Positions 19,655 through 30,134 are shown, numbered from the stretch's first letter. The stretch: 64,000 nt of DNA from JAFHCF01 sp048497495 (GCA_048497495.1 JAFHCF010000162.1:24523-88522); one strand, 5' to 3'. A program made the numbers and translations. The notes: generated by a model not told the origin, from the sequence alone.

Positions 19655-20707
19655 TCACGGGCAGGGGTTGGGATAGCGCAGATGGATGGCGTCGACCTTC
19701 GCGGCGATCTCGGGCGGCATCGACCAATCGAAGGCGGCGAGATCCTCCTCGAGCTGGGCCATCGTGGTGGCGCCGATGATGGTCGACGTGACGAAGGAGC
19801 GCGAGGCGACGAAGGCCAGAGCCAGCGTCGCCGGGGTCACGCCGGCTTCCGCCGCGAGCGCCACATAGGCCTCGATCGCCTCGTCGGTGTTGGGCCGCTG
19901 GTAGCGCTGGGCGCGGTCGAACAACACGGTGCGCGAGCCGGCGGGGCGGGCGCCGTGGAGGTATTTGCCGGTGAGGTAGCCCTGGGCGAGCGGCGAATAG
20001 GGCAGCAACGACACGCCCTCGCGGATGCAGGCCTCGGCGAGATTGACCTCGAAGGTCCGGTTGAGCGCCGAATAGGCGTTCTGGATCGAGGCGATGCGGG
20101 GACCGCCGGTCACCTCCGCCGCCCGGAGCCAGCGCATCACTCCCCAGGTGCTCTCGTTCGACAGGCCGATGTGGCGGATGCGGCCGGCCTTCACGTGGGC
20201 GGCGAGGGCGTCGAGCGCCTCCTCGATCGTCGCCTCGTCGCCGCGCGGCGTCGGGTCGGTCCAGATCGTCGGGTTGGAGCCGAAGCCGGGCACCAGACGC
20301 TCCGGCCAATGCACCTGATAGAGATCGATGGTGTCGATGCCCAGGCGCCTCAGGCTGCCGAACACCGCCTCGTCGATCTGGGCGCGCACCAGCCGGGACG
20401 GGGAGCCGTCCTCGCGGAACCACTTCATGTCGGAACGGCCGCAGACCTTGGTGGCGATGGTCAGCCGATCGCGGTTGCCGCGCGCCGCCATCCACGAGCC
20501 GATGATCTCCTCGGTGCGGCCGGCGGTCTCGGGCCGGGGTGGGATGGCGTAGAGCTCGGCGGTGTCGAGGAAGTCGACGCCGGCGGCGAGGGCGCGGTCG
20601 AGCTGGGCGTGGCCCTCGGCCTCGGTGTTCTGTTCGCCGAAGGTCATGGTGCCGAGGCAGACGGCGGGAACGGTGAGGTCGGTCAGGCCGAGACGGTTGC
20701 GACGCAT
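19655..20707 (-). CDS. NADP(H)-dependent aldo-keto reductase (Tas-like)
   Basis: 350 residues. The aldo/keto reductase fold is shown by VCLGTMTFGEQNTEAEGHAQLDRALAAG, the Asp-Tyr catalytic pair in FLDTAELYAIPP, the Lys in IATKVCG, and IRHIGLSNESTWGV. The AIPPRPETAGRTEEIIGSW stretch is characteristic of E. coli Tas (about 346 residues). The physiological substrate of this group is not established. It is followed upstream by the arylesterase gene on the same strand with 23 bases between, so the two may be co-transcribed. Confidence 0.9.
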   Translation of the reverse strand: MRRNRLGLTDLTVPAVCLGTMTFGEQNTEAEGHAQLDRALAAGVDFLDTAELYAIPPRPETAGRTEEIIGSWMAARGNRDRLTIATKVCGRSDMKWFREDGSPSRLVRAQIDEAVFGSLRRLGIDTIDLYQVHWPERLVPGFGSNPTIWTDPTPRGDEATIEEALDALAAHVKAGRIRHIGLSNESTWGVMRWLRAAEVTGGPRIASIQNAYSALNRTFEVNLAEACIREGVSLLPYSPLAQGYLTGKYLHGARPAGSRTVLFDRAQRYQRPNTDEAIEAYVALAAEAGVTPATLALAFVASRSFVTSTIIGATTMAQLEEDLAAFDWSMPPEIAAKVDAIHLRYPNPCP

Positions 20708-20730
20708 GGAATCTCTCGTGGCTGGGGTCG

Positions 20731-21429
20731 TCAGGGATGAGCGGCGCGGACGCGGGCGACGAGTTCGCGCACGGTCGGCAGGATGCGGGCGACGATGACG
20801 TCGACCCCTTCGGCGGTCGGGTGGAGACCGTCGGGCAGGACGAGTTTGGGATCGAGGGCGACGCCGTCGAGGAAGAAGGGATAGACGAGGGCGCCGTGCG
20901 CCTTCGCGACATCGGCGAAGATCGGATCGAAGGCGGCGACGTAGTCCGGCCCGAGATTGCGCGGCGCCATCATGCCGGCGACCAGCACCTTCTGGCCGCG
21001 CGCGGTGAGCCGCGAGACGATTTCGTCGAGATTGTCTCGGGCGTCCGCCGCCGGCAGCCCGCGCAGCGCGTCGTTGGCGCCGAGTTCGACGATCACCGCG
21101 TCGGCGTCCTTCGGCACCGACCAGTCGAGGCGGGCGAGACCCATGTCGGTGGTGTCGCCGGAGAGGCCGGCATCGATCACTTCGACGTGAAGGCCCTCGG
21201 CCTTCAGCGCCGCCTCCAGCCTGGGGGCGAAACCGCGGCCCGGCGGAAGGCCATATCCGGCGGTCAGGCTGTCACCGAAGGCGACGATCCGAATTGCCCG
21301 ATCGGCTGCGGCCAGCGACGACGAAGGCGCCCCGAAGGCGGCGAGAATCGCCAGGACGAGGGCGAATGCGGCCGCGACGGCGGGTCCGACGCGTCGGCCG
21401 CTTCGGAATTGTTCGGACATCTCGGTCAT
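20731..21429 (-). CDS. Arylesterase / lysophospholipase L1-like SGNH hydrolase (TesA type)
   Basis: 232 residues from the ATG at 21429 (alternative 21420). The N-terminal signal segment is hydrophobic (VAAAFALVLAILAAFGAP, ending near SLAAA). The SGNH blocks are complete: FGDSLTAGYG with the nucleophile Ser, a Gly in DAGLSGDT, ELGANDALRG, and DGLHP with the Asp-His pair. TesA-type enzymes hydrolyse acyl esters and thioesters in the periplasm. It is divergent from an ABC transporter of the family annotated with lysophospholipase L1 biosynthesis, a very common arrangement in proteobacteria. Confidence 0.92.
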   Translation of the reverse strand: MTEMSEQFRSGRRVGPAVAAAFALVLAILAAFGAPSSSLAAADRAIRIVAFGDSLTAGYGLPPGRGFAPRLEAALKAEGLHVEVIDAGLSGDTTDMGLARLDWSVPKDADAVIVELGANDALRGLPAADARDNLDEIVSRLTARGQKVLVAGMMAPRNLGPDYVAAFDPIFADVAKAHGALVYPFFLDGVALDPKLVLPDGLHPTAEGVDVIVARILPTVRELVARVRAAHP

Positions 21430-21598
21430 GACGAGCGGAACTCGGAGGTCGGTGACGGGAGGATCGGAAGGCTTTATCGGCCGCCGATCGACACCATATG
21501 ACGTTCGAGCCGAAGATTTCGAGCCCCTTCGCCGCCGCGTCTCCTCCCTCCCGTCCTCGCGCCCCGTCTCGCGCCGCCGTCGAAAGGCCTCCCCCGCC

Positions 21599-22282
21599 GT
21601 GACCGACATCGCCATTTCCCTCGAGGACGTTCATCTCACCCTGGGTCGGGGCAGTGCCGCCGTCGAGGTTCTGCGCGGCCTCTCGTTGACCATCGGCGCG
21701 GGTGAGAAGGTCGGGGTGGTCGGGGCCTCGGGATCGGGCAAGTCGACGGCGCTGATGGTGACGACCGGGCTCGAGCGGCCCGATCGCGGCCGGGTCGAGG
21801 TCGCCGGCACCGATCTTTCGGCGCTCGACGAGGACGGGCTGGCGTTGTTTCGCGGTCGCCACGTCGGCATCGTCTTCCAGTCGTTCCATCTCGTCTCCGA
21901 CATGACGGCGATCGAGAACGTCGCGACGCCGCTGGAATTGCGCGGCGAAGCCGATGCCTTCGCCCGCGCCCGCGCCGAACTCGAGGCGGTCGGGCTCGGC
22001 GGCCGGCTCGATCACTATCCGGCCCAACTCTCCGGCGGCGAGCAGCAGCGGGTGGCGATCGCCCGGGCGCTGGTCGGCCGGCCGGCGATCGTCGTCGCCG
22101 ACGAGCCCACCGGCAATCTCGACGAGGAGACCGGCGCCACCATCGCCGACCTCCTGTTCGACCGGGTCGCCGACGTGCGCGCGACGCTGATGCTGGTCAC
22201 CCACGATCCGGATCTCGCGGCGCGTTGCGACCGGGTGATCCACGTGCGCGCCGGGCGGACGACCGAGGGGGCCGGCCGATGA
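21599..22282 (+). CDS. ABC transporter ATP-binding protein (LolD/YbbA type)
   Basis: 227 residues from a GTG at 21599; AAAGG lies 11 bases upstream and the alignable family sequence begins here. Walker [10 protein letters not shown] is at 42-50, the signature [15 protein letters not shown] and Walker [13 protein letters not shown] are intact, and the Q-loop is in VFQSFHLV. This is the YbbA branch, paired with large FtsX-like permeases next to TesA/arylesterase. It overlaps the permease by 4 bases (ATGA). The substrate is not established. Confidence 0.93.
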   Translation: MTDIAISLEDVHLTLGRGSAAVEVLRGLSLTIGAGEKVGVVGASGSGKSTALMVTTGLERPDRGRVEVAGTDLSALDEDGLALFRGRHVGIVFQSFHLVSDMTAIENVATPLELRGEADAFARARAELEAVGLGGRLDHYPAQLSGGEQQRVAIARALVGRPAIVVADEPTGNLDEETGATIADLLFDRVADVRATLMLVTHDPDLAARCDRVIHVRAGRTTEGAGR

Positions 22283-24876
22283 CCGGTTCGTCGGCCGAGC
22301 GCGCCGCCGTCGCCGTGCGTTTCGCGGCGCGCGCCCTGCGCGGCAACCTGAAGCGGGGCCTGCGCGGCTTCGGCATCTTCGTCGCCTGTCTGGCGCTCGG
22401 CGTCGCGGCGATCGCCGGCGTCGCCGCCCTCGGGCGGTCCTTCGACGCCTCGCTCGCCGCCCAGGGCGATCTCATTCTCGGCGGCGACATCGCCTTCTCG
22501 GTCCACCATCAGCCGATCGGCGCGGCGGAACGCGACTTTCTCGCCCGGCGCGGCCGGCTCTCCGATGTGGCGACGCTGCGGGCGATGGCGCGGCGCGACG
22601 GCGGGACCGCCGTCCTGGTCGAGGCCAAGGCGGTCGACGACGCCTATCCGCTCGCCGGCCGGCTGACGGTCGCCACCGGCGCCGTCGGCGGCGCCGGCGT
22701 GCCCGCCACCGACGGTCGGGCGCTGCTCGCCGCCGGAAGCGATGCCGCCGGGCCTCTGTGGGGCGCCCTGGTGGAGGACACCCTGTTGCCGCGCCTCGGG
22801 GCGAAGGTCGGCGACGTGATCTCGGTCGGATCGATCCGGCTGAGGATCGCCGGGGTGATCGCCGACGAGCCCGATCGGCTGGCGAGCGGCATCGGCTTCG
22901 GCCCGCGCCTGATGATGTCGCGCGCCGCGCTGGAGGCCTCGGGCCTGTTGGCGCCGGGCAGCCTGGTGCGCTGGCACACCCGGGTGAAGCTCGCGTCCGG
23001 CGAGGACATCGCCGCCACGGTCGCCGCCGCGAAGGCGGCTTTCCCGAGCGCCGGTTGGGAGATCCGCTCGCGCGCCGAGGCGGCGCCGGGACTGAAGGCG
23101 ACGATCGATCGCTTCGTCCAGTTCCTCACCCTGGTCGGGCTCACCACCTTGGTGATCGGCGGCCTCGGGGTCGCCCACGCGGTCGTCGGCCACCTGGAAC
23201 GCCGTCGGGAGACCATCGCCATCTGGAAGACGTTGGGGGCGACGCGCGGCTTCGTCTTTCTCGTCCACGGGCTGGAGATCGGCGCCATCGCGGTCATCGG
23301 CATCGGCCTCGGGGTGGTGATCGGCGCCGCCGTGCCCTGGGTCTTCGCCGGGCCGCTGGGGGCCGCCCTCGGTCTCGATCTGATGCCGGTGATGGCGACC
23401 GGACCGTTGATCCTGGCGGCGCTCGAGGGCGCGGTCACGGCGGCGCTGTTCGTCGCGGTGCCGCTGGGCGCCGCGGTCGACGCGCGGCCGGCGGCGCTCT
23501 ATCGCGGGTCGATCGAGACGGCGCCGAGGTGGCCGCGTCTCGCTCGGATCGTGCCGGCGAGCCTGCTGGCGGCGGCGCTCCTGGCGCTGGTCGTCGGGCT
23601 GTCGCCGGAGCGGCGGATCACGCTGCCCTATCTCGGCCTCCTGGTCGCGGCCTTCGTGGTGTTGCGGCTGGTCGCGGCGGGGCTGATCGCCGTCGCCCGC
23701 CGGATGCCCCGGCCGGGGATCTTCGAGGCGCGCACGGCGATCGCGGCGATCGCCCGACCGGGGGCGCCGACGGTGTCGATCGTGCTCTCCCTCGGCCTCG
23801 GGGCGACGCTCCTGGCGGCGTTGACGCAGGTGGAGAGCGGGCTGTCGCGGGCACTGTCGTCGACGCTGCCCGATCAGGCGCCGAGCTTCTTCTTCATCGA
23901 CGTGCCGGCGCGCGACGCCGATGCCTTCCGCGTCTTCCTGCGTGACGAGGCGAAGGACGCCACCGTCGCCGACGTGCCGATGCTGCGCGGCCGCATCGTC
24001 GCCCTGAAGGGGGTGCCGGCGGAGAAGGCGCAAGTCGCCGACAGCGCCAAGTTCGTCCTCGAGGGCGATCGCGGCGTCACCTATTCGGCGGTGCCACCGG
24101 CCAATTCGACGGTGGTCGAGGGATCCTGGTGGGCGCCCGACCATGCCGGGCCGCCGCTCGTCTCGTTCGATGCGGAAACCGCCAAGGGGCTGGGGCTCGC
24201 CATCGGCGACGAGGTCACGGTCAACGTGCTCGGCCGCGACGTCGAGGCGACGGTCGCCAATTTCCGGCGGATCGAATGGGATCGGCTGGCGATCAACTTC
24301 TTCATGGTGTTCTCGCCCGACGCCTTCCGGGGGGCGCCGGCGACGCGGCTGGTCACCGTGACCTGGCCCGGCGGTGGCCGGCCGGCGGAGGAGCTGGCGC
24401 TCCTGACCAAGGTGGTCGAGCGCTTCCCCGTGGTCTCGGCGATCCGGGTGCGCGAGGCGTTGACCCGGGTCGACGATCTGATGCGACGGGCGTCGGCCGG
24501 GGTGACGGCGGTCGCCGGTTTCGCGGTGATCGCGGCGATCCTGGTGCTCGCCGGCGCGCTCGCGGCGCGGCAGGAGGCGCGCATCCGCGACGCGGCGATC
24601 CTGGCGGCGCTGGGGGCGACGCGGCGACGCCTGCTCGGGGCGCTGGGCCTGGAATTCGCCCTCATCGCGCTGGCGAGCGGGCTCTTCGCGGCGGCCGTCG
24701 GCACCGCGGCGGCGTGGTATGTGCTGACCCGGGTGATGAAGCTTCCCTTCGTCGCCGATCCGGTCGCGGTGATCGTCGTGGTGGTCGCCACCGCGGTGCT
24801 GACGGTCGCCCTCGGGCTGCTGTCGACCCGCTCGGCGCTGAGCCGGCGTCCGGCGGAGGTGTTGCGGGCGAGTTGA
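22279..24876 (+). CDS. FtsX-like ABC transporter permease (YbbP type)
   Basis: 865 residues. About ten membrane helices: one near the N-terminus ([22 protein letters not shown]), a group at about 275-400, further helices at about 415-520, and a C-terminal cluster (750-850). Two FtsX domains surround large periplasmic loops. The motif [25 protein letters not shown] and its C-terminal counterpart [26 protein letters not shown] are the coupling segments of this family. It is translationally coupled to its ATPase. Probably moves a lipid-linked or lipoprotein-like substrate, by analogy. Confidence 0.92.
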   Translation: MTGSSAERAAVAVRFAARALRGNLKRGLRGFGIFVACLALGVAAIAGVAALGRSFDASLAAQGDLILGGDIAFSVHHQPIGAAERDFLARRGRLSDVATLRAMARRDGGTAVLVEAKAVDDAYPLAGRLTVATGAVGGAGVPATDGRALLAAGSDAAGPLWGALVEDTLLPRLGAKVGDVISVGSIRLRIAGVIADEPDRLASGIGFGPRLMMSRAALEASGLLAPGSLVRWHTRVKLASGEDIAATVAAAKAAFPSAGWEIRSRAEAAPGLKATIDRFVQFLTLVGLTTLVIGGLGVAHAVVGHLERRRETIAIWKTLGATRGFVFLVHGLEIGAIAVIGIGLGVVIGAAVPWVFAGPLGAALGLDLMPVMATGPLILAALEGAVTAALFVAVPLGAAVDARPAALYRGSIETAPRWPRLARIVPASLLAAALLALVVGLSPERRITLPYLGLLVAAFVVLRLVAAGLIAVARRMPRPGIFEARTAIAAIARPGAPTVSIVLSLGLGATLLAALTQVESGLSRALSSTLPDQAPSFFFIDVPARDADAFRVFLRDEAKDATVADVPMLRGRIVALKGVPAEKAQVADSAKFVLEGDRGVTYSAVPPANSTVVEGSWWAPDHAGPPLVSFDAETAKGLGLAIGDEVTVNVLGRDVEATVANFRRIEWDRLAINFFMVFSPDAFRGAPATRLVTVTWPGGGRPAEELALLTKVVERFPVVSAIRVREALTRVDDLMRRASAGVTAVAGFAVIAAILVLAGALAARQEARIRDAAILAALGATRRRLLGALGLEFALIALASGLFAAAVGTAAAWYVLTRVMKLPFVADPVAVIVVVVATAVLTVALGLLSTRSALSRRPAEVLRAS

Positions 24877-25043
24877 GGGCGCGTCGGGGGGCGCCGGCGT
24901 CGGGCGGATCATTACCGATATTTCATGAAATCGATTCGCAGGGGTCCCAGGGGGTGCCTTGCGGCCGTCGAATTCACGCCCCATATTCGAGTTCGGAGCC
25001 ACGCTGGCGCGAGCCGCGGGCACGGACGAAAGGATTTTGACTG

Positions 25044-25841
25044 ATGGCGAACTTCGGCAACGACTCCGCCCGGTTCGGTTCGACGCTGGCGCGCCCGGAC
25101 GCCCAGGCGATCGACCGTGGCCTGCGCAGCTACATGACCTCGATCTACAACTACATGGCCATCGGCGTCGCCATCACCGGCCTCGCCGCGCTGATCATCT
25201 ATTCGATGTCGGTGACCGACATCGGGTCGGCCGACGCGGTGGCGCGGATCTCCAAGACCGTCGCCCTGACCGCCTTCGGCAAGGCGCTGTTCATCGGCCC
25301 GCTGAAGTGGGTGGTGATGCTCGCCCCGCTCGGCCTGGTCTTCCTCCTCGGCTTCCGGATCGACCGCATGCAGCCCTCGACGGCGCAGGGCGTGTTCTTC
25401 CTCTATGCCGCGCTGGTGGGCATTTCGATCTCGACGATCCTGATGGTCTACACCCACACCTCGGTGGCTCGGGTGTTCTTCATCTCGGCCGCGGCCTTCG
25501 GTGGTCTGTCGCTCTACGGCTACACCACGCAGAAGTCGCTGTCGGGCATGGGCTCGTTCCTGATGATGGGCCTGATCGGCATCCTGATCGCCAGTCTGGT
25601 CAACATCTTCCTGGCCTCGAGCGCGCTGCAGTTCGCCATCTCGGTGATCGGCGTGCTGGTGTTCGCCGGCCTCACCGCCTACGACACCCAGAAGCTCAAG
25701 GAACAGTACCTCTACGGGCTCGAGGGCGCCGACCAGGCCACCATCGGCCGCTCGGCGATCATGGGCGCGCTCACCCTCTACCTCGACTTCATCAACCTCT
25801 TCATGATGTTGATGCATCTGTTCGGCCAGCGCGACGAGTGA
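25044..25841 (+). CDS. Bax inhibitor-1/YccA family membrane protein
   Basis: 265 residues, with seven hydrophobic segments and the family's hallmark C-terminal part, [19 protein letters not shown] followed by [25 protein letters not shown]. The Asp pair implicated in pH-sensitive calcium leak in YetJ-type homologues is plausibly in AYDTQ and YLDFIN. The N-terminus (residues 1-35) is soluble. A 12-bp palindrome (ATTTCATGAAAT, 24920-24931) lies upstream in an AT-rich patch. A strong terminator follows, so this is probably monocistronic. Confidence 0.93.
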   Translation: MANFGNDSARFGSTLARPDAQAIDRGLRSYMTSIYNYMAIGVAITGLAALIIYSMSVTDIGSADAVARISKTVALTAFGKALFIGPLKWVVMLAPLGLVFLLGFRIDRMQPSTAQGVFFLYAALVGISISTILMVYTHTSVARVFFISAAAFGGLSLYGYTTQKSLSGMGSFLMMGLIGILIASLVNIFLASSALQFAISVIGVLVFAGLTAYDTQKLKEQYLYGLEGADQATIGRSAIMGALTLYLDFINLFMMLMHLFGQRDE

Positions 25842-25906
25842 TCGAGGCGGCAGGGCGGATCTTTCGGGATCCGCCTATCGCCGGGCCGGAAAACCTGAAA
25901 CGATGC

Positions 25907-25943
25907 GAAGGCGCGGGATCCACTCCCGCGCCTTCTCTTTTTT
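25907..25943 (+). terminator. Intrinsic terminator after the BI-1 gene
   Basis: Perfect 12-bp stem (25907-25918 with 25924-25935), 5-base loop, followed by TCTTTTTT (25936-25943). One of the clearest terminators in the window. Confidence 0.9.
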
Positions 25944-25958
25944 CGGCCGAGGCGCGCC

Positions 25959-26843
25959 TTGTCGCAACGTTCCCTCTTCGTCGCGGTGGCGCCGCTGCTC
26001 TTCGTCCTGATCTGGTCGACGGGGTGGATCGCCGGCAAGTTCGCCACCTGGGATTCCGGTCCGCTGACCTTCCTCGCCGTGCGTTTCTTCGTGGCGATGG
26101 TGGTCTTGGTGCCACTGGCGATGGTGACCGGGGGGGCGTGGCCGCGCGGACGCCGCGCCATCGGCCACGCCATGGCCTCCGGCGTCCTGCTGCATGGGAT
26201 CTATCTCGGCTGCATATGGTGGGCGATCGCCCACGGCGTGCCGGCCGGGCTCTCCGCCGTGATCGCCGCGATCCAGCCGCTGATGACCGCGTCGCTGGCG
26301 CCGCTGATGTCGCACGAGCGCATCGGCTGGCGACGGATGGTGGGCTTCGTCGTCGGCTTCCTCGGCATCGTCGTGGTGGTCTGGCCGAAGCTCTCCGGGG
26401 TGTCGGGGGCCGCGCTCACCGAGGTCGTGGTGCCGCTCGCGGTCAACGTCGGCGCGATGTTCGCGGTCACCGTCGGCACCTTCTATCAGAAGCGCTTCGT
26501 CGCCTCGGGCGGCTTGATGCCGATCGCCGCGTTGCAGTTCCTCGGCGCCTTCCTGGTGATGCTGCCGGCGGCGGCGCTGAGCGAGGATCTCCATTTCGGC
26601 GTCACCACCGTCTCGATGCTGACGCTCGCCTGGTCGGTCGTCGGCCTGTCGATCGGCGCCATCGGCCTGCTGCTCCATCTCATCCGCTGCGGCGAGGTGT
26701 CGCGCGCCGCCTCGCTGATCTACCTTGTGCCGCCGGCGGCGGTGGTGGAGGCATGGTTCTTCTTCGGCGAAACCCTGGAAATTCTCCAGATCGCCGGGAT
26801 GATCGTCACGGCGATCGGCGTGGCGCTCGCCAATCGCCGCTGA
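25959..26843 (+). CDS. DMT superfamily (EamA) transporter
   Basis: 294 residues with ten predicted membrane helices in two EamA repeats. It starts with TTG at 25959 only 15 bases after the terminator T-run; the upstream GGCCGAGG is a weak ribosome site, so the start could be slightly later. Typical blocks: VLIWSTGWIAGKFATWDSGPLTFLAVRFFVA and, late, SLIYLVPPAAVVEAWFFFGETLEILQIAGM. The family exports small metabolites; the substrate is unknown. It is followed after 116 bases by the Mcd gene. Confidence 0.88.
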   Translation: MSQRSLFVAVAPLLFVLIWSTGWIAGKFATWDSGPLTFLAVRFFVAMVVLVPLAMVTGGAWPRGRRAIGHAMASGVLLHGIYLGCIWWAIAHGVPAGLSAVIAAIQPLMTASLAPLMSHERIGWRRMVGFVVGFLGIVVVVWPKLSGVSGAALTEVVVPLAVNVGAMFAVTVGTFYQKRFVASGGLMPIAALQFLGAFLVMLPAAALSEDLHFGVTTVSMLTLAWSVVGLSIGAIGLLLHLIRCGEVSRAASLIYLVPPAAVVEAWFFFGETLEILQIAGMIVTAIGVALANRR

Positions 26844-26959
26844 ATCCGGTCGCTTGCGCCTTTCGAGGCATTGCATCGCCGCGGCGGTTTTCTATTCTCT
26901 CGCACTGCAACAACACAATATTGCCGGCGAACGGTCCGTGCCGGCGGGGGAGATGGGTC

Positions 26960-28633
26960 ATGGCGGGTGCCGCTCGAATCGATTTGGATCTGATCGCGCT
27001 CGGTCGCGAGGCGGTCGCCGCGCTCGACGGGTTGTTCACCACGGCGCGGGACGCGGTGCGCGCCCGGGTCGAGAAGGACGGCCGGGTCTCCGCCGCGCTG
27101 GTCGATCGCGAGCAGCACGCCGCCCACGGATTGGCGTGGCTCGCGACCTATGTCGAGGCGTTGCGCGAGATGGTCGACTATGCCGAGCGTCTGACCGGCG
27201 AGGGCCGCTTCGGCGAGATCGAGCGCGACATCGTCTCGATCGCCTTCGGCGAGTATCTCGCCCAGGTGTTCGGCGGCATTCCGATGAATCAGGGCGAGTT
27301 CGTCCGTCTCGCCGATCTCGGGGTCTCGGCGGCGGCGGTGGCGGCGGCGCGGGTGGCGGCGGTCGAGACACTGATCGCCGAGGGCAACACGCCGGAGATC
27401 CGCGCCGCGCTGGTCGCCGCGATGACCCGGCTCGAGGGCGCCACCTCCTACGGCGAACTCGGCCTCGACGAGACGCTCAATCAGTTCCGCGACGAGATGC
27501 GCCGGCTCGCCGTCGACGCGGTGCTGCCCCATGCCCACGAGTGGCATCTGAAGAACGAATACATCCCGATGGCGTTGATCGGCCAGATGGCCGAGATGGG
27601 CGTCTTCGGCCTGACCATTCCGGAGGAGTACGGCGGTCTCGGGCTCGGCAAGGAATCCATGTGCGTCGTCTCCGAGGAACTGTCGCGCGCCTATATCGGC
27701 GTCGGCTCGCTCGGCACCCGCTCGGAGATCGCCGCCGAGCTGATCCTGTGCGGCGGCACCGAAGAGCAGAAGCAGGAGTGGCTGCCGAAGATCGCCTCCG
27801 GTGAGGTGCTGCCGACGGCGGTCTTCACCGAGCCCAACACCGGCTCCGATCTCGGATCCCTGCGGACCCGCGCGGTGAAGCAGGGCGACGACTACGTCGT
27901 CTCGGGCAACAAGACCTGGATCACTCATCCGGTCCGCGCCGATCTGATGACGCTCTTGGTGCGCACCAACCCGGACGAGCCGGGCTACAAGGGCCTGTCG
28001 ATGCTGCTGGCGCCCAAGCCGCGCGGCGACGACGCCACGCCGTTTCCGGCCGACGGCATGTCGGGCGGCGAGATCGAGGTGCTCGGCTATCGCGGCATGA
28101 AGGAATACGAGATCGCCTTCGACGGCTTCACCGTGCCGGCGGCCAATCTCCTCGGCGGGGTCGAGGGCCAGGGCTTCAAGCAGTTGATGCAGACCTTCGA
28201 GAGCGCCCGTATCCAGACGGCGGCGCGCGCCATCGGCGTCGCCCAGTCGGCGCTCGATCTCGGCCTGCGCTATGCCCAGGAGCGGGTGCAGTTCGGTAAA
28301 GCGTTGATCCACTTCCCGCGCGTCGCCGACAAGCTCGCCATGATGGCGGTCGAGGTGATGATCGCCCGCCAGCTCACCTATTTCGCCGCCCGCCAGAAGG
28401 ATCACGACAAGCGCTGCGATCTCGAGGCCGGCATGGCGAAGCTGCTCGGCGCCCGCGTCGCCTGGGCGGCGGCGGACAACGCCCTTCAGATTCACGGCGG
28501 AAACGGTTTCGCCCTCGAGTATCCGATCAGCCGGGTGTTGTGCGACGCCCGAATCCTCAACATCTTCGAGGGCGCCGGCGAGATCCAGGCCCAGGTCATC
28601 GCCCGCCGATTGCTCGACGGCGGCAATGGGTGA
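26960..28633 (+). CDS. mcd: (2S)-Methylsuccinyl-CoA dehydrogenase-like acyl-CoA dehydrogenase
   Basis: 557 residues, with GGGGGAG 7 bases before the ATG. The C-terminal 390 residues are a standard acyl-CoA dehydrogenase (FTEPNTGSDLGSLRTRAV, IHGGNGFALEYPISRVLCDARILNIFEGAGEIQ). The N-terminal extension of about 170 residues (EQHAAHGLAWLATYVEALREM, FGEYLAQVFGGIPMNQGEFVR) is what marks Mcd of the ethylmalonyl-CoA pathway, as I remember it from Rhodobacter and Methylobacterium. The enzyme oxidises methylsuccinyl-CoA to mesaconyl-CoA, passing electrons to ETF, encoded 2.5 kb downstream. A strong terminator follows. Family confident; specificity is likely, not proven. Confidence 0.85.
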   Translation: MAGAARIDLDLIALGREAVAALDGLFTTARDAVRARVEKDGRVSAALVDREQHAAHGLAWLATYVEALREMVDYAERLTGEGRFGEIERDIVSIAFGEYLAQVFGGIPMNQGEFVRLADLGVSAAAVAAARVAAVETLIAEGNTPEIRAALVAAMTRLEGATSYGELGLDETLNQFRDEMRRLAVDAVLPHAHEWHLKNEYIPMALIGQMAEMGVFGLTIPEEYGGLGLGKESMCVVSEELSRAYIGVGSLGTRSEIAAELILCGGTEEQKQEWLPKIASGEVLPTAVFTEPNTGSDLGSLRTRAVKQGDDYVVSGNKTWITHPVRADLMTLLVRTNPDEPGYKGLSMLLAPKPRGDDATPFPADGMSGGEIEVLGYRGMKEYEIAFDGFTVPAANLLGGVEGQGFKQLMQTFESARIQTAARAIGVAQSALDLGLRYAQERVQFGKALIHFPRVADKLAMMAVEVMIARQLTYFAARQKDHDKRCDLEAGMAKLLGARVAWAAADNALQIHGGNGFALEYPISRVLCDARILNIFEGAGEIQAQVIARRLLDGGNG

Positions 28634-28749
28634 GTAATTTCACTGATCGGGATCCCCTGGATTTCCAGGGATTGGCGATTCTGCCGATCCTGACATGATG
28701 TGAGCGCGGAAAGGGCTCAGGGGATTCCTTTTCGTCGACTGAAATTTAT

Positions 28750-28780
28750 ACCGGCCGAACTCGTTTCGGCCGGTTTTTTT
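28750..28780 (+). terminator. Intrinsic terminator downstream of mcd
   Basis: Perfect 10-bp stem (28750-28759 with 28765-28774) and a 5-base loop, running into seven Ts (28774-28780). A smaller 6-bp hairpin (28655-28670) lies nearer the mcd stop. The rest of the 436-base gap (28634-29069) includes a GTTAAC/AATTAACC AT-rich patch near 28830-28858 but no gene I can support. Confidence 0.88.
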
Positions 28781-29069
28781 CTTGTCTGGCGTCTCGGCGA
28801 CGGGTTTCGGCCGGGACGGTTCATGGCCGTTAACGCGGGCGACCCGCGGCAATTAACCTTTCCATAGGTTTCCGATTGCTTTCCAGACGGGGAAATGAGA
28901 TCAAATCCTCACACGGTCATCGCAAGCTCATCGAAACCGGTCGACGGAAACGTCGGCCGGTTTTCGATTCCGGCCCGGCTGTCCGAGGCGGCGGACTTGC
29001 GGTCGGCGAGGCCTCGGTCGAAAGTGCGGGCCGCGAATCCCGGCGCCTCTTCCGGGTGTGGGAGCTTCG

Positions 29070-29924
29070 ATGACGGACCAGCGCGCGGCCGAACGGTCCA
29101 TCCTGGTGACCGGAGCGTCGACCGGCATCGGGCGGGCGGCGGCCGAGACGCTGGCGTCGCGCGGCTGGCGGGTCTTCGCCACGGCGCGCAAGCCCGAGGA
29201 TCTCGCCGCCCTTTCGACGATCGACGGGGTCACGGCGCTCTTCCTCGACTATCGCGACGCCGCCTCGATCGAGGCTTGCGCGGCCCATGTGCTGGAGGCG
29301 ACCGAGGGGAGGCTCTTCGCGCTCTTCAACAACGGCGCCCATGGCCAGCCCGGGGCGGTCGAGGATCTCACGCCGGAGGTCCTGCGGGCCCAGTTCGAGG
29401 CGAATTTCTTCGGCTGGCACGATCTGACGCGCCGGCTGATCCCGTCGCTGCGGGCGCAAGGGCGCGGCCGCATCGTCCAGTGCTCGTCGGTTTTGGGGAT
29501 CGCCGCGATGAAGTATCGTGGCGCCTATGTCGCCTCGAAGTTCGCGCTCGAGGGCCTGACCGACACGTTGCGGATGGAACTCGCCGGCACCGGCATCGCG
29601 GTTGTGTCGATCCGGCCGGGGCCGATCGCCACCAATTTCGTGCCGAACGCCATGGCCCATTTCCGCGCCAACATCGACATCGAGGGCTCGGCCCACGCCG
29701 AGGTCTATCGGCGGCGGCTGGCGCGGATGGGGCGCGGCGGGTCGACGCGCTTCAAGTTGCCGGCGAGCGCCGTGGTCGACAAACTCCTCGAGGCTCTGGA
29801 CTCGCGGCGGCCGCGTGCCACCTATCGAGTGACGACGGCGACGTTGATCTTCGACGTGGCCCGTCGTCTGCTGCCGGACGGGGCGATGTCGCGGCTGGCC
29901 GGGGCGTTGTCGGATCGCGAATGA
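29070..29924 (+). CDS. SDR family oxidoreductase
   Basis: 284 residues. Classical short-chain dehydrogenase: cofactor motif ILVTGASTGIGRAAAETL, NNGAHGQPG in place of the usual NNAG, and active site SSVLGIAAMKYRGAYVASKFALEGL (Ser-Tyr-Lys). The C-terminal part is extended, as in the retinol-dehydrogenase-like/YbbO group. The ATG at 29070 was chosen for GGGAG five bases upstream. Substrate unknown. It is followed after 21 bases by the twin-transmembrane gene, so co-transcription is likely. Confidence 0.85.
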   Translation: MTDQRAAERSILVTGASTGIGRAAAETLASRGWRVFATARKPEDLAALSTIDGVTALFLDYRDAASIEACAAHVLEATEGRLFALFNNGAHGQPGAVEDLTPEVLRAQFEANFFGWHDLTRRLIPSLRAQGRGRIVQCSSVLGIAAMKYRGAYVASKFALEGLTDTLRMELAGTGIAVVSIRPGPIATNFVPNAMAHFRANIDIEGSAHAEVYRRRLARMGRGGSTRFKLPASAVVDKLLEALDSRRPRATYRVTTATLIFDVARRLLPDGAMSRLAGALSDRE

Positions 29925-29945
29925 GGACCGGCGAGGGGAGGAGTG

Positions 29946-30134
29946 ATGAACGGATTCTTCGTCGTGGGCGTGATCGGCGTCCTGATCGCGGTGGCCTCGG
30001 TGCTCGGCCTCGGCGTGCTCAACATGGCGCGGGGCGGCACGCCCGCGAGGTCGCAGACGCTGATGCGGTGGCGGGTCGGCCTCCAGGCGCTGGCGCTGGT
30101 CCTGGTGGTGGTGGGTCTGTGGTTCGGGCGCTGA
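29946..30134 (+). CDS. Twin transmembrane protein (HIG1-like)
   Basis: 62 residues with two helices, FFVVGVIGVLIAVASVLGLGVLNMARGG and LQALALVLVVVGLWFG, separated by the short polar loop TPARSQTLMRWRVG. GGAGG lies immediately upstream. In Hyphomicrobiales this small protein regularly precedes the PduO-type adenosyltransferase, exactly as here. HIG1 proteins act on respiratory complexes in mitochondria; the bacterial role is unclear. Confidence 0.82.
   Translation: MNGFFVVGVIGVLIAVASVLGLGVLNMARGGTPARSQTLMRWRVGLQALALVLVVVGLWFGR

Noticed and set aside
22015..25023. A 1002-codon open frame on the minus strand opposite the ABC permease
   Set aside because: It is antisense to a gene with clear family motifs; its translation is low-complexity (Arg/Gly/Asp/His-rich), as expected for a shadow frame in GC-rich DNA.
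24959..26959. Upstream in-frame extension of the Mcd gene, which would make a protein of over 1200 residues
   Set aside because: The extension is a shadow of the BI-1 and DMT genes; the ATG at 26960 has a good ribosome site and the family start.
28640..28852. A 70-codon minus-strand frame in the gap after mcd
   Set aside because: It reads through the terminator hairpin, has no ribosome site and no family resemblance.
28826..28860. TTAAC motifs as a CtrA-binding site
   Set aside because: The two TTAA half sites are about 20 bases apart instead of 7, so they do not fit the CtrA consensus.
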